Shown here piece after piece: positions 1-6,712 of a DNA stretch of 12,006 nt. The stretch's first letter is position 1. Each line of letters begins with the position of its first letter. This stretch comes from an uncultured Rubrobacteraceae bacterium (GTDB lineage: Bacteria; Actinomycetota; Rubrobacteria; Rubrobacterales; Rubrobacteraceae): the NCBI GenBank assembly GCA_902805985.1, contig CADCUW010000486.1:1-12006 (forward strand), read 5' to 3'. The notes under the pieces were generated by a model. That model did not search any database and had not been told where the DNA came from. It worked only from the letters and a program-made list of their open reading frames with translations. The position numbers and the translations under genes were made by a program.

Positions 1-228
1 CGCCCCGCGCCGACTCCAACAGCAGCTTCAGGCCGTCCTGGTCGGGCACCTTGGCGCTGTGGACCTTGGCTTTGAGCACGAGACCCTCGGTGTCCACCAA
101 GAGGTGGCGCTTCCTGCCCCTCACCTTGTTGTTGCCGTCGTAGCCCCTCTGCTCCCCTCCGACCCCTGTGGTCTTGGTCTTCTGGGAGTCGGCGATGGCC
201 GCGCTCGGGAGCGGGTTCCTACCCAGGT
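1..228 (-). pseudogene. IS5-family transposase fragment, 5'-truncated
   Basis: The minus strand carries an open frame from about 228 down to the left edge. It reads GRNPLPSAAIADSQKTKTT, then RGYDGNNKVRGRKRHLLVD, then a segment ending DGLKLLLESARG. This is the first catalytic-Asp region (IADSQ) and the following KGRKRH-type block of IS5-family DDE transposases (IS427/IS1031-like). The usual N-terminal helix-turn-helix part is missing: upstream of GRNP the sequence stops resembling the family and meets an in-frame TGA at 257-259. No start codon or complete protein is possible from what is visible. The rest of the catalytic domain would lie beyond the left edge. I am confident of the family and of the 5' truncation; whether a complete copy exists elsewhere cannot be told. 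Confidence 0.8.
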
Positions 229-242
229 AGCTACCCAGGTGG
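219..242. repeat. 12-bp tandem duplication at the transposase break
   Basis: Two consecutive 12-bp units share the 10-mer CTACCCAGGT (219-228 and 231-240), followed by AG and GG respectively. They lie exactly where the transposase reading frame stops looking like its family, so they probably mark the breakpoint. They may come from slippage or end joining. Confidence 0.5.
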
Positions 243-253
243 CTCGCGTTATC

Positions 254-276
254 TTTTCAGTAGAGCAGCTTCTACT
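254..276 (+). repeat. 23-bp direct repeat, copy 1
   Basis: The sequence starting TTTTCAGTAGAGCAGC and ending TTCTACT is repeated at 1111-1133 with one mismatch in 23 (A for G). The two copies bracket the hypothetical gene at 385-1014. The unit contains an imperfect palindrome (AGTAGA...TCTACT) and begins with the TCAGTA motif clustered at 1110-1236. It is probably part of a mobile-element end. Confidence 0.65.
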
Positions 277-384
277 CCGGGGGATGCTACGAGCACCATT
301 GTGCGAGCGAATCTGCTACCAGGGGAGCTGGACTGCGTATAGTAACTTGTAGCACACTCACGGCACGAGGAGAGCACGGGCGCT

Positions 385-1014
385 ATGGACAACATACTCA
401 CGAGGCGCGTGTCCCCGATACATATCTCGTTTCCGCTTCGCAGAGCACCACGGTTGACCCTGAGCGTGTGGCGAAGGTTCGATCCTGAAGCCGACAGCCC
501 CTTGCAGATCGAAGTAACCAATACGGGCGGCACGCCGCTCGAGATCACGGGCGTGTCTGTCGGCTTCATGCGCACCTTCCTTCCCGCCGAACTCCTGTTG
601 GGACAGAGAGCCGTCAGGTTCCCGCTCGGCGAGCTTTCGGGGGACGCACCGCCTCCGCGCGTGCTGGACGGCGGCTCGGCGAGGTGGACGGCCGAGCTGA
701 GCCAGGTAAAGGAGCAGCTTATAGACGAGCAACTCCGGTCGTCGCCGCGCCTGCGTCGCGTGTACGCCGACCTGGAAGCAAGCGGGTACCCTCACCTCGA
801 CCGCTTCTACACGGAACTCACGGAAATTTCGCCGGAGTGGGAAAATGCTCCCCGCGGTCGTCTGGCGATCAGAGCAAACAACCTCGCAAGGCAAATGGCC
901 GAGAGGCATCTGGCGGTCGTGGTCGAATACGGACAGGGCGGACTCTACAAGGCGGAAGCAAGATGGAAATACCCCCACGAGGAAATTGACAGATATACGC
1001 GGCGAATCCGCTGA
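385..1014 (+). CDS. Hypothetical 209-aa protein
   Basis: I do not recognise the family. The ATG at 385 is preceded by GAGGAG at 367-372, a 12-nt spacing that is longish but usable. The protein starts with a basic stretch and has no signal peptide or membrane segment. Residues about 25-60 (LQIEVTNTGGTPLEITGV) have the alternating pattern of a beta-sandwich or immunoglobulin-like strand pair. The second half is helical and charged (QVKEQLIDEQLRSSPRLRRV). Codon use is good for the strand but G/C bias is weaker than in the operon to the right, suggesting separate origin. It stands alone between two copies of a 23-bp repeat and is followed 75 nt later by a terminator-like hairpin. The overlapping minus-strand frames look like shadows. 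Confidence 0.7.
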   Translation: MDNILTRRVSPIHISFPLRRAPRLTLSVWRRFDPEADSPLQIEVTNTGGTPLEITGVSVGFMRTFLPAELLLGQRAVRFPLGELSGDAPPPRVLDGGSARWTAELSQVKEQLIDEQLRSSPRLRRVYADLEASGYPHLDRFYTELTEISPEWENAPRGRLAIRANNLARQMAERHLAVVVEYGQGGLYKAEARWKYPHEEIDRYTRRIR

Positions 1015-1061
1015 GAAATCCGCGCGACCGTTTCCGGGGCTTGCTATTCCTGCAGGATCGG

Positions 1062-1088
1062 TGCTGACAACTAGACGCGGTTCCTACA
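1062..1088 (+). repeat. 27-bp end-like repeat, copy 1 (outward ACA)
   Basis: The unit reads TGCTGACAACTAG then ACGCGGTTCCTACA. It matches 2443-2469 at 26 of 27 positions, and the reverse complement of 1348-1374 at 19 of 27 (15 of the outermost 17). Read in reverse it starts TGTAGGAACC, the TGT...ACA form of ends used by Mu/Tn7/IS21/IS481-type transposases. The inner part contains TTGTCAGCA, the same core as the TCAGYA cluster next to it. Confidence 0.75.
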
Positions 1089-1138
1089 AACACAGTAGAA
1101 GCCGCGGGAATTTTCAGTAGAGCGGCTTCTACTGTGTT
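1089..1138 (+). terminator. Long perfect hairpin with T-run
   Basis: A 17-bp perfect stem (1089-1105 with 1122-1138, AACACAGTAGAAGCCGC and its complement) closes a 16-nt loop containing TTTTCAGTA. GTTTTT follows at 1139-1144. It lies 75 nt after the stop of the 385-1014 gene, so it can act as that gene's intrinsic terminator. The right arm is also copy 2 of the 23-bp repeat (copy 1 at 254-276). The hairpin may therefore instead have arisen as part of a mobile-element end, with termination as a side effect. Confidence 0.5.
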
Positions 1139-1343
1139 GTTTTTCTCCGTACCTGTCTCTAACGGCCAATCTTTTCGCGTGGTTTTTCAGTACCATCGCA
1201 AGATTTTTCAGTAACAGACGCGTCGGTTTTTCAGTAGCCGCACGAACACGTCTCGGTAGATGCCCCGAAATCGTGTGAATCGTGTAGTTTTCGCGTTTAG
1301 TTCTCAGCAATCTGTCAGCAAGCGTCGCGCCTGCTTGTCAGCA
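1110..1343 (+). repeat. Helically phased TCAGTA/TCAGCA motif array
   Basis: Seven plus-strand TCAGYA cores lie at 1114, 1187, 1208, 1231, 1304, 1315 and 1338. The second, third and fourth sit in exact TTTTTCAGTA contexts; the last is TTGTCAGCA. Steps are 73, 21, 23, 73, 11 and 23 bp, all close to whole turns of the helix. A diverged TCAGTG follows at 1369, and opposite-strand copies occur at 1062 and 1401. About one chance hit is expected at most in this length. The stretch fills the gene-free region 1015-1451 between the hypothetical gene and the adenylyltransferase; I see no convincing small gene in it. It resembles a series of sites for one DNA-binding protein, such as a transposase end or a regulator; which of these is unknown. 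Confidence 0.6.
1111..1133 (+). repeat. 23-bp direct repeat, copy 2
   Basis: This matches 254-276 at 22 of 23 positions. It forms the loop end and right arm of the hairpin at 1089-1138. Offset between copies is 857 bp. Confidence 0.65.
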
Positions 1344-1347
1344 GGCG

Positions 1348-1374
1348 TGTAGGGACCGCGGCTATCGTTCAGTG
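1348..1374 (-). repeat. 27-bp end-like repeat, diverged inverted copy
   Basis: This begins TGTAGGGACCGCGGCTA and ends in TTCAGTG. Compared with the reverse complement of 1062-1088 it keeps 19 of 27 positions, 15 of the first 17. It faces the copy at 2443-2469 so that TGT...ACA termini enclose the ANT(6)-like gene. Confidence 0.55.
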
Positions 1375-1439
1375 GTGTGGTACCAGGGGCAAGGCGGTTA
1401 TGCTGACGACTGTGCCGTGTGGATAGTGCCCCCACTAGC

Positions 1440-1445
1440 GAGAGG
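1440..1445 (+). promoter_or_regulatory. Ribosome binding site favouring the GTG at 1452
   Basis: GAGAGG sits 6 nt before the GTG at 1452. The upstream in-frame GTG at 1419 has no comparable purine run before it. The site therefore supports the shorter start. Confidence 0.55.
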
Positions 1446-1451
1446 AACGTC

Positions 1452-2342
1452 GTGATCGTTAGCCACGACCCGCGCGAGGTAATCCACGACCTGACCCGGT
1501 GGGTCGGTCGCAAGGAGCATGTCCGCGCCGCGCTTCTGACCAGCACCCGCGCGAACCCGCGCGCCTCCGTGGACGCGCTCTCTGACTACGACGTCGTGCT
1601 GGTGGCCGAGGACATCCGCCCGCTCTTCGAGGACAGGTCTTGGCTCGGGGACTTCGGGGAAGTGCTCGTCGCGTACTGGGATCCCATCCACCCGGATCCC
1701 GACCACGACATAGAGCATACGGGAAACACCGTGCAGTACGCCGACGGCCTTAGGATAGATTTCCGGCTCTGGCCGGTCGCCCTGGCGCGCCGGGTCGCGG
1801 GGGGCTCTCGGCTGCCCGACGACCTGGACGTCGGGTACGCCGTGCTGGTCGACAAGGACCGCCTGTTCGGCGAGATGCGCCCGCCGACCTACACGGCGTA
1901 CGTCCCCTCCCGGCCGGACGAGCAGACCTATCTGACGGCGGTCAACGACTTCTTCAGCGTCGCACCCACCGTGGCGAAGTGTCTGCGGCGCGACGAACTC
2001 TTGCCCGCCAAGTGGTGCCTGGACTACGACATGAAGCACGTCTGCCTGCGCCCGATGCTGGAGTGGAGGATGGAGCGCGACCACGGCTGGTCCGAGCCTA
2101 CGGGCAGCCTGGGCAAAGGGCTGAAGAAGCGCCTCCCCTCCGATACATGGAGGGAACTAGAGGGCACCTACGCCGGAGCCGGAATCGAGGAAAATTGGGG
2201 GGCGCTTCTCCGGACGATGGCGCTTTTCGCTCGGGTCGCAACCGAGGTCGGAGACGATTTGGGGTACGCCTATCCCCGCGACCTCGACCGGAGGGTCGGG
2301 GCATACGTGCGCGCGATCAAGGAATCGAGCGACCTTGCATGA
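1452..2342 (+). CDS. ANT(6)-like aminoglycoside 6-adenylyltransferase
   Basis: The predicted enzyme transfers AMP from ATP to the 6-hydroxyl of streptomycin-type aminoglycosides, by homology to AadE/AadK. From the GTG at 1452 it has 296 residues, the usual size. The alternative GTG at 1419 adds 11 unconserved residues and lacks a ribosome site. Visible family marks are TSTRANP followed by DYDVVLV (two catalytic acidic residues), then RIDFRLWP (third acidic residue). The C-terminal block has KKRLPSDTWRELEGTY, ENWGALLRTMALF and LGYAYP, which track ANT(6) closely. One departure is that the GS of the usual nucleotidyltransferase GSR motif reads ST. The gene stands alone, oriented opposite to the operon, between end-like repeats, so it looks acquired. 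It may be a resistance gene or a relative with another substrate. Confidence 0.85.
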   Translation: MIVSHDPREVIHDLTRWVGRKEHVRAALLTSTRANPRASVDALSDYDVVLVAEDIRPLFEDRSWLGDFGEVLVAYWDPIHPDPDHDIEHTGNTVQYADGLRIDFRLWPVALARRVAGGSRLPDDLDVGYAVLVDKDRLFGEMRPPTYTAYVPSRPDEQTYLTAVNDFFSVAPTVAKCLRRDELLPAKWCLDYDMKHVCLRPMLEWRMERDHGWSEPTGSLGKGLKKRLPSDTWRELEGTYAGAGIEENWGALLRTMALFARVATEVGDDLGYAYPRDLDRRVGAYVRAIKESSDLA

Positions 2343-2442
2343 AGCCAGCGCATTCAGGAATACGACAACCAAACGCGACGCAACCGAGGACCTGACAGAT
2401 AGGCGCGGCAGCTTTAGGCAGTCGCTTCTCTTGAAGGGGAGC

Positions 2443-2469
2443 TGCTGACAACTAAACGCGGTTCCTACA
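2443..2469 (+). repeat. 27-bp end-like repeat, copy 2
   Basis: This matches 1062-1088 at 26 of 27 positions, offset 1381 bp. It lies about 70 bp from the point where the antiporter gene is cut, consistent with an element end inserted near or in that gene. The bases just before it (GCAGCT 2408-2413 with AGCTGC 2440-2445) can pair in a loose hairpin. Confidence 0.75.
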
Positions 2470-2492
2470 TGGGCGTCCCTCAAGGTTTTCTG

Positions 2493-2511
2493 CCGGGCAT
2501 TGTCTGCCCGG
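2493..2511. other. Short hairpin in the antiporter junction segment
   Basis: A 7-bp perfect stem (CCGGGCA with TGCCCGG) closes a 5-nt loop, TTGTC. The segment 2470-2540 that holds it is neither antiporter nor repeat and I cannot assign it. No T-run follows on either strand, so it is not a standard terminator, although a stem here could still shield the cut end of the operon transcript. Confidence 0.4.
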
Positions 2512-2540
2512 TCTCGCGTTCCGGCGCTCTCCGCGGTGCG

Positions 2541-2747
2541 AAGGAGGGTGAGGGCGAGGAGGGCCAGGACCTCAAGCGGCAGGTCCACCTCGACGAGCCC
2601 GAACCCCGGCGGCCCGATGGCGACGCCGGCCACGATCTCGAGCGCGACCGCCGGCAGACGGAGGGCCTGTGCCAGCCCGAGCAGAAACGGGACCGTGAAG
2701 GCCACCGCCGCGACGACGAGCACCCCGGTCAAGGAGATCTCCGGCAT
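2541..2747 (-). pseudogene. Truncated Kef-type cation:proton antiporter (N-terminal remnant)
   Basis: The ATG at 2747-2745 follows GGGAGGT (2751-2757), a strong ribosome site. The 69 residues read as the first membrane segments of a CPA2/Kef-family antiporter: ISLTGVLVVAAVAFTVPFLL, then LRLPAVALEIVAGVAIGPPG with the typical L-P-x-V-x-x-E-I-x-x-G-x-x-I-G-P pattern, then LPLEVLALLALTLL. Family members continue with LFLAGLE and about 300 more residues. Here the frame instead runs into RTAESAGTRDRADNARQK, unrelated and charged, so the gene was cut at about 2540. It is the last gene of the operon, 70 nt after the oxidoreductase. The remaining stub cannot transport ions. Confidence 0.75.
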
Positions 2748-2816
2748 CAGACCTCCCGAAGCCTCGTCGGGGCGCACCTCGGCAACGAGACGTTTACGGA
2801 GAGCTGCGGCGTGGCG

Positions 2817-4205
2817 CTAGGGGACCGTGGCGAACAGGTTGTTCAGCGATTCCGTGAGGGTGGGGTGGGCGAAGACGCCGTCGCGGATGGCGGTGTAGGG
2901 GACGCCGCCCATCATCGCCATCTGGAGGACGCCCATGATCTCGCCGCCCTCGATCCCGAGTATGGTCGCGCCGAGGATCTGACCCGTCTCCGCGTCCACC
3001 ACGGCCTTCATGAAGCCGCGCGTCTCGTCGTTCTCCAAAGCCCGCGCCACGTGCGTCATCGGCATCTTGGCGACCTTGACGTTCAAGCCCTGCCGCTCGG
3101 CCTCACCCGCGCTCAAGCCCACCCTTCCTAGCTGCGGGTCGATAAACATCGTGTAAGGCACCATCCGGCCTGCGATCGTCGCGTCCCCGCCCTCGATGAC
3201 GTTGGTCCTTATGACCCTGAAGTCGTCGTAGGAGACGTGGGTGAAGGCCGGCCCACCCTTGACGTCGCCCAGCGCGTAGACGCCATCGACGTTAGTTTCT
3301 AACCTCTCGTTGACCTTGATGAAGCCTCGTTTGTCCGTCTCGATGCCGGCCGCGGGAAGGCCCAGCGTGTCGGTGTTCGGTGGCCGGCCGGCGGCCACGA
3401 GGAGGTGCGAGCCCCGAAGCTCCCGTCCGCCTTCAGGCGTGCGGAGAGCTAGCTTGATGCCTTCGGTCGTTGACTCGACCGCCAGGGCGTCAGCCTGGAG
3501 CATCACCTCCAGGCCCTCGCCGCGCAGGATCTCCGTCACCGCCTCCCCGACGTCGGCGTCCTCGCGCGGGACGAGCTGGCCGCCCCGCTGGACGACCGTG
3601 ACCTCGGAGCCGAATCGCCGGAACATCTGGGCGAACTCCAGGCCCACATAGCCGCCGCCCAGAACCAGCAGGTGCTCCGGGACCTCGTCGAGCTCCATGA
3701 TCGAGGTCGAGTCCAGGTGCGGCACGGATTGCAGCCCGTCTATCGGAGGGTCGGCCGGCCGCGCCCCGACGTTGATAAAGATCGCGCGGGCGGAGACCCT
3801 CTGCGTCCCGCCACCCTTGAGGTCTATCTCAAGCCCCTTCGGGCCCGTGAAATGGGCCTCGCCCTCGATGAGGTCGAGGCCTTCTGTCCGCTCGATGCGC
3901 CGCTCGCTGCCGCCGCGGAAGGCGTCCACGATGGCGCGCTTGCGGCGGCGGACCTTCTCCATGTTCACGTCCACCGGGCCGGTCAGCACGCCGTAGTCTG
4001 CCGCCCGGCGGGCCAGGTGGGCGACCCTGGCGCTCTGAACCATCGTCTTCGTCGGGGTGCAGCCTTCGTTGACGCAGGTGCCGCCGACGTGCTCACGCTC
4101 GACGAGCGCCGTCCTGCGGCCCGAGTTGGCGAGCGCGCCGGCCAGCGGTCCCCCCGCCTGCCCCGAGCCTATGACGAAGGCGTCGTAGTGTGTGGTCGGG
4201 TCCAT
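2817..4205 (-). CDS. FAD-dependent pyridine nucleotide-disulfide oxidoreductase (MerA/RclA-like)
   Basis: This 462-aa class I flavoprotein disulfide reductase is expected to pass electrons from NAD(P)H through FAD to a Cys pair. Visible parts in order: FAD-binding GSGQAGG (13-19); redox-active [14 protein letters not shown] with C44 and C49; NAD(P)-binding [11 protein letters not shown] (183-193); second FAD site GVYALGDV (308-315); C-terminal dimer interface with the catalytic pair HPTLTE (H447, E452). It lacks the N-terminal metal-binding domain and the C-terminal Cys pair of true mercuric reductases, and the lipoyl-complex context of dihydrolipoamide dehydrogenase. The substrate is therefore open; an RclA-like role in oxidant or metal stress is one possibility. 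AGGAG precedes the ATG at close range. It lies 36 nt after the G6PDH gene, a likely NADPH source. Confidence 0.85.
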   Translation of the reverse strand: MDPTTHYDAFVIGSGQAGGPLAGALANSGRRTALVEREHVGGTCVNEGCTPTKTMVQSARVAHLARRAADYGVLTGPVDVNMEKVRRRKRAIVDAFRGGSERRIERTEGLDLIEGEAHFTGPKGLEIDLKGGGTQRVSARAIFINVGARPADPPIDGLQSVPHLDSTSIMELDEVPEHLLVLGGGYVGLEFAQMFRRFGSEVTVVQRGGQLVPREDADVGEAVTEILRGEGLEVMLQADALAVESTTEGIKLALRTPEGGRELRGSHLLVAAGRPPNTDTLGLPAAGIETDKRGFIKVNERLETNVDGVYALGDVKGGPAFTHVSYDDFRVIRTNVIEGGDATIAGRMVPYTMFIDPQLGRVGLSAGEAERQGLNVKVAKMPMTHVARALENDETRGFMKAVVDAETGQILGATILGIEGGEIMGVLQMAMMGGVPYTAIRDGVFAHPTLTESLNNLFATVP

Positions 4206-4241
4206 GATCTCCTGCTCCTCTCGGTCGGTTACGTGATCTGG

Positions 4242-5777
4242 TTACGTCGTCCGCTCTGCCGCTTCGGCTTCGACCCGAGACTCTCCGTGGCCGCCGCAGG
4301 AGCGCAGCCAAGCGCGGCCGTCGCTGGCCAGGAGTTCCTCGGCCTCCTCCGGTCCCCAGCTCGCCGGGGCGTAGGTCGCCAGCGGCACGTCGTCGTTCTC
4401 CCAGGCTCTGAGGATCGGGTCGATCAAGCGCCACGAGAGCCCGATGGCGTCCGAGCGGATAAAGAGCGCCGCGTCCCCGTGGACGGCGTCCAGAAGCAAC
4501 CGCTCGTAGGCGTCGGGGATGCCGTCCTCGCCGAAGGCGTCGGCGTAGTGGAACGTCATGTCGACCGGGCGCATCCGGGAGGCCGCCCCCGGCACCTTTG
4601 CCTCGAAGCGCAGATGAACGCCCTCGTCGGGCTGGAGGCAGAGCCCGAGCACGTTCGGGGTGGTCTCCTCGCCGTCCGCTGTCGGAAACATCGAGTGCGG
4701 CAGCTTCTTGAACCGGATGACGATCTCAGAGGCCTTCTCCGCGAGCGCCTTCCCGCTCCTCAGATAGAAGGGGACCCCCTGCCAGCGCCAGTTGTCCACT
4801 TGCAGCTTCAGGGCCCCGTAGGTCGCCGTCCCCGATCCCTCGGCCACGCCATCCTCTCCGCGGTAGCCTTCATACTGCCCCCGCACCGTCTCCCTCGCCA
4901 CCGACCCCTCCTCGACAGGCCTCACGGAAGCTAGGATCTTCGCCGTCTCGTCGCGCAAGAACGTCGCCGAGAGAGAGGCCGGGGGCTCCATCGCCACCAG
5001 CGCCAGGAGTTGGAGGAGGTGATTCTGGAACATGTCGCGGAGCACGCCGGCGGTGTCGTAGTAGCCGGCGCGGTGGCCGACGCCGACCGACTCTGCGACC
5101 GTGATCTGAACGGAGTCCACGTAGGTGCGGTTCCACACCGGCTCGAAGAGCGTGTTGGCGAACCGGAAAAACAGGACGTTCTGGGCCGTCTCCTTGCCCA
5201 GATAATGGTCGATCCTGAAGACCTGCTCCTCCCGGAAGACCGCGCCGATCCTGCGGTCCAGGTCCAGGGCGGAGGCCAGATCCCGCCCGAAGGGCTTCTC
5301 GATAACCACCCGCCGCCCGCCCTCCTTCCCAACCATCCCGGCCCCTCCCAGGTTCTCGACGATGGGCGCGTAGAACTTCGGCGCCGTGGCCAGGTAATAC
5401 AGCCGGTCCGACGGACCGCCTTCGAGCTCCTCCAGCATCCCCCGCAACCGCTCGAAATCCGCGGGCGTCGAGAGGTCGCCGCGCGCGTAGTACAGGCTCG
5501 CCTCGAACTCCTCCCAGGCCTGCTCCTCGAAGGTACCCGATGAGAACTCTTCGACGCCGTCGCGCATCAGGCTTCGGAACTCCCCGTGGTCGTAGGGGCG
5601 GCGGGCGTAGCCAACGATGCGGGTACCTTCGGGCAGTTGGCCCTTGACGTGCAGGTTGTAGAGGGCCGGGACCAGCTTGCGCTTCGTCAGGTCGCCTGAG
5701 GCCCCGAAGATGACGATGGTGGTCGGCCGACCGCCGTTCGGACCGCCGTTCGAGGGTTGCGCCGCTTCCATGCTCAC
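4242..5777 (-). CDS. zwf: Glucose-6-phosphate 1-dehydrogenase
   Basis: This enzyme catalyses the committing step of the oxidative pentose phosphate pathway: glucose-6-phosphate to 6-phosphogluconolactone, with NADP reduced. At 511 aa it has normal length. Nucleotide-binding [10 protein letters not shown] is at 25-34, EKPFGRD at 160-166, the substrate signature RIDHYLGKE at 188-196, and the probable catalytic base H253 in DMFQNHLLQ. The family block [15 protein letters not shown] follows. The GTG at 5777 overlaps the 6-phosphogluconate dehydrogenase stop (GTGA); an ATG two codons later with AAGG before it is an equally possible start. The first 18 residues are a flexible Gly/Asn-rich tail. No 6-phosphogluconolactonase is seen in the window. 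Confidence 0.97.
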   Translation of the reverse strand: MSMEAAQPSNGGPNGGRPTTIVIFGASGDLTKRKLVPALYNLHVKGQLPEGTRIVGYARRPYDHGEFRSLMRDGVEEFSSGTFEEQAWEEFEASLYYARGDLSTPADFERLRGMLEELEGGPSDRLYYLATAPKFYAPIVENLGGAGMVGKEGGRRVVIEKPFGRDLASALDLDRRIGAVFREEQVFRIDHYLGKETAQNVLFFRFANTLFEPVWNRTYVDSVQITVAESVGVGHRAGYYDTAGVLRDMFQNHLLQLLALVAMEPPASLSATFLRDETAKILASVRPVEEGSVARETVRGQYEGYRGEDGVAEGSGTATYGALKLQVDNWRWQGVPFYLRSGKALAEKASEIVIRFKKLPHSMFPTADGEETTPNVLGLCLQPDEGVHLRFEAKVPGAASRMRPVDMTFHYADAFGEDGIPDAYERLLLDAVHGDAALFIRSDAIGLSWRLIDPILRAWENDDVPLATYAPASWGPEEAEELLASDGRAWLRSCGGHGESRVEAEAAERTT

Positions 5778-6682
5778 GCCTTGCGCTGGAGCTCGTGGCC
5801 GCCGAACTGGTTGCGCATCGCGTTCAGGAGCTTGTTGGCGTAGTTGTCGGCCTCGCGGGAGGAGAAGCGTTGTTCGAGGGCCGTGGTGATGACCGGCACG
5901 GCGACGCCGAGCTCTATGGCCTCTACGACCGTCCAGCGACCCTCGCCGGAGTCCTGGACGTAAGGGGCGAGCCCTTCAAGGTCGGCATCTTCCGAGAGGG
6001 CGCGGGCCGTGAGGTCCAGGAGCCAGGAGCGGACAACGCTGCCGTCGCGCCAGATCTCGGAGATCTGGTGCAGGTCCAGCCCGAATTCCTCCTTGCGCCG
6101 CATGAGCGCGAATCCCTCGGCATAGGCCTGCATCATGCCGTACTCGATGCCGTTGTGGACCATCTTGACGAAGTGACCGGAGCCGCCCGGCCCAACGTGA
6201 CCCCAGCCCCTGTCGGCGGCCGGGGCGAGGGTCTCAAGGGCGGGCTTTAGCCCCTCGACCGCCCCGGTCTCGCCGCCGACCATCATGGAGTAGCCTTCGG
6301 TGAGGCCCCAGATGCCGCCGCTGGTGCCGACGTCCACGTAGCGGATGCCCCGCTCGGCAAGCATTGCGCCCCGCCGAACGGTGTCGTGGTAGTTGCTGTT
6401 CCCGCCGTCCACGACCGTGTCGCCCTCTTCGAGCAGGCCCGAGAGACCCTCGACCGTGCTCTCCGTCGGGCCACCGGAGGGGACCATCACCCATACGACG
6501 CGCGGGGCGGAGAGCTTCCTTACGGCGTCCTCCAGGGACTCCGCGCCGACGGCGCCCTCGGCGACCAGCGCGTTCACCGCCTCGGGCTTGCGGGCCCAGG
6601 CGACCACCGTGTGGCCGCCGCCGATCAGGCGCCGAGCCATGTTGCCGCCCATCTTGCCGAGGCCGATCATCGCTAGTTCCAT
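5774..6682 (-). CDS. gnd: 6-phosphogluconate dehydrogenase, decarboxylating, short type
   Basis: This enzyme converts 6-phosphogluconate to ribulose-5-phosphate and CO2 with reduction of NAD(P). It has 302 aa, the short form (about 300 aa) rather than the 470-aa enterobacterial form. Marks are Rossmann GLGKMGGNM (8-15), [10 protein letters not shown] (91-100), the substrate loop [12 protein letters not shown] (119-130), catalytic K173 and E180 in [11 protein letters not shown], and DSGEGRW (244-250). After the second beta strand it reads AWARKPEAV. The acidic residue of NAD-specific short enzymes is replaced by A30 and followed by R31 and K32, which suggests NADP use. The ATG follows GAGGAGGAG. 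It overlaps the G6PDH start by GTGA and begins 30 nt after the HAD gene. Confidence 0.95.
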   Translation of the reverse strand: MELAMIGLGKMGGNMARRLIGGGHTVVAWARKPEAVNALVAEGAVGAESLEDAVRKLSAPRVVWVMVPSGGPTESTVEGLSGLLEEGDTVVDGGNSNYHDTVRRGAMLAERGIRYVDVGTSGGIWGLTEGYSMMVGGETGAVEGLKPALETLAPAADRGWGHVGPGGSGHFVKMVHNGIEYGMMQAYAEGFALMRRKEEFGLDLHQISEIWRDGSVVRSWLLDLTARALSEDADLEGLAPYVQDSGEGRWTVVEAIELGVAVPVITTALEQRFSSREADNYANKLLNAMRNQFGGHELQRKA

Positions 6683-6712
6683 AGTCTCCTCCTCTTCGAG
6701 TGTTCCAATCCC

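Larger units (their letters stand above)
1348..2469. mobile_element. Possible 1.1-kb transposase-less unit carrying an ANT(6)-like gene
   Basis: The segment starts TGTAGGGACC and ends GGTTCCTACA, with diverged inverted repeats of about 27 bp. It holds just one gene, the ANT(6)-like adenylyltransferase. It encodes no transposase, so any movement would have been in trans. I see no target-site duplication: the five bases to the left are AGGCG and to the right TGGGC. The second direct end copy at 1062-1088 means the true left boundary could also be elsewhere. It is an inference from repeat geometry only. Confidence 0.3.

Noticed and set aside
338..343. TATAGT as a -10 box for the 385-1014 gene
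   Set aside because: The position is plausible, but no -35 element lies at the right distance, so I do not list it as a promoter.
1071..1310. A 79-codon minus-strand frame in the repeat array
   Set aside because: Its repeated LLKN/LKN residues are just the TACTGAAAAA repeats translated; no ribosome site and no homology I know.
1110..1343. The motif array as a CRISPR
   Set aside because: Repeats are only about 10 bp, spacings are 11-73 bp, and there are no cas genes.
1398..2084. A 228-codon minus-strand frame opposite the ANT(6)-like gene
   Set aside because: The plus strand carries conserved adenylyltransferase motifs throughout; the minus frame does not resemble a protein family.
1343..2474. 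Target-site duplication around the proposed 1.1-kb unit
   Set aside because: Flanks AGGCG and TGGGC do not match as direct repeats.
2493..2511. Hairpin as terminator of the operon
   Set aside because: No T-run follows the stem on the minus strand (it continues CAGAAAACC).
3672..4934. A 420-codon plus-strand frame across the oxidoreductase and G6PDH genes
   Set aside because: It spans two genes antisense and shows no recognisable domain or ribosome site; shadow.
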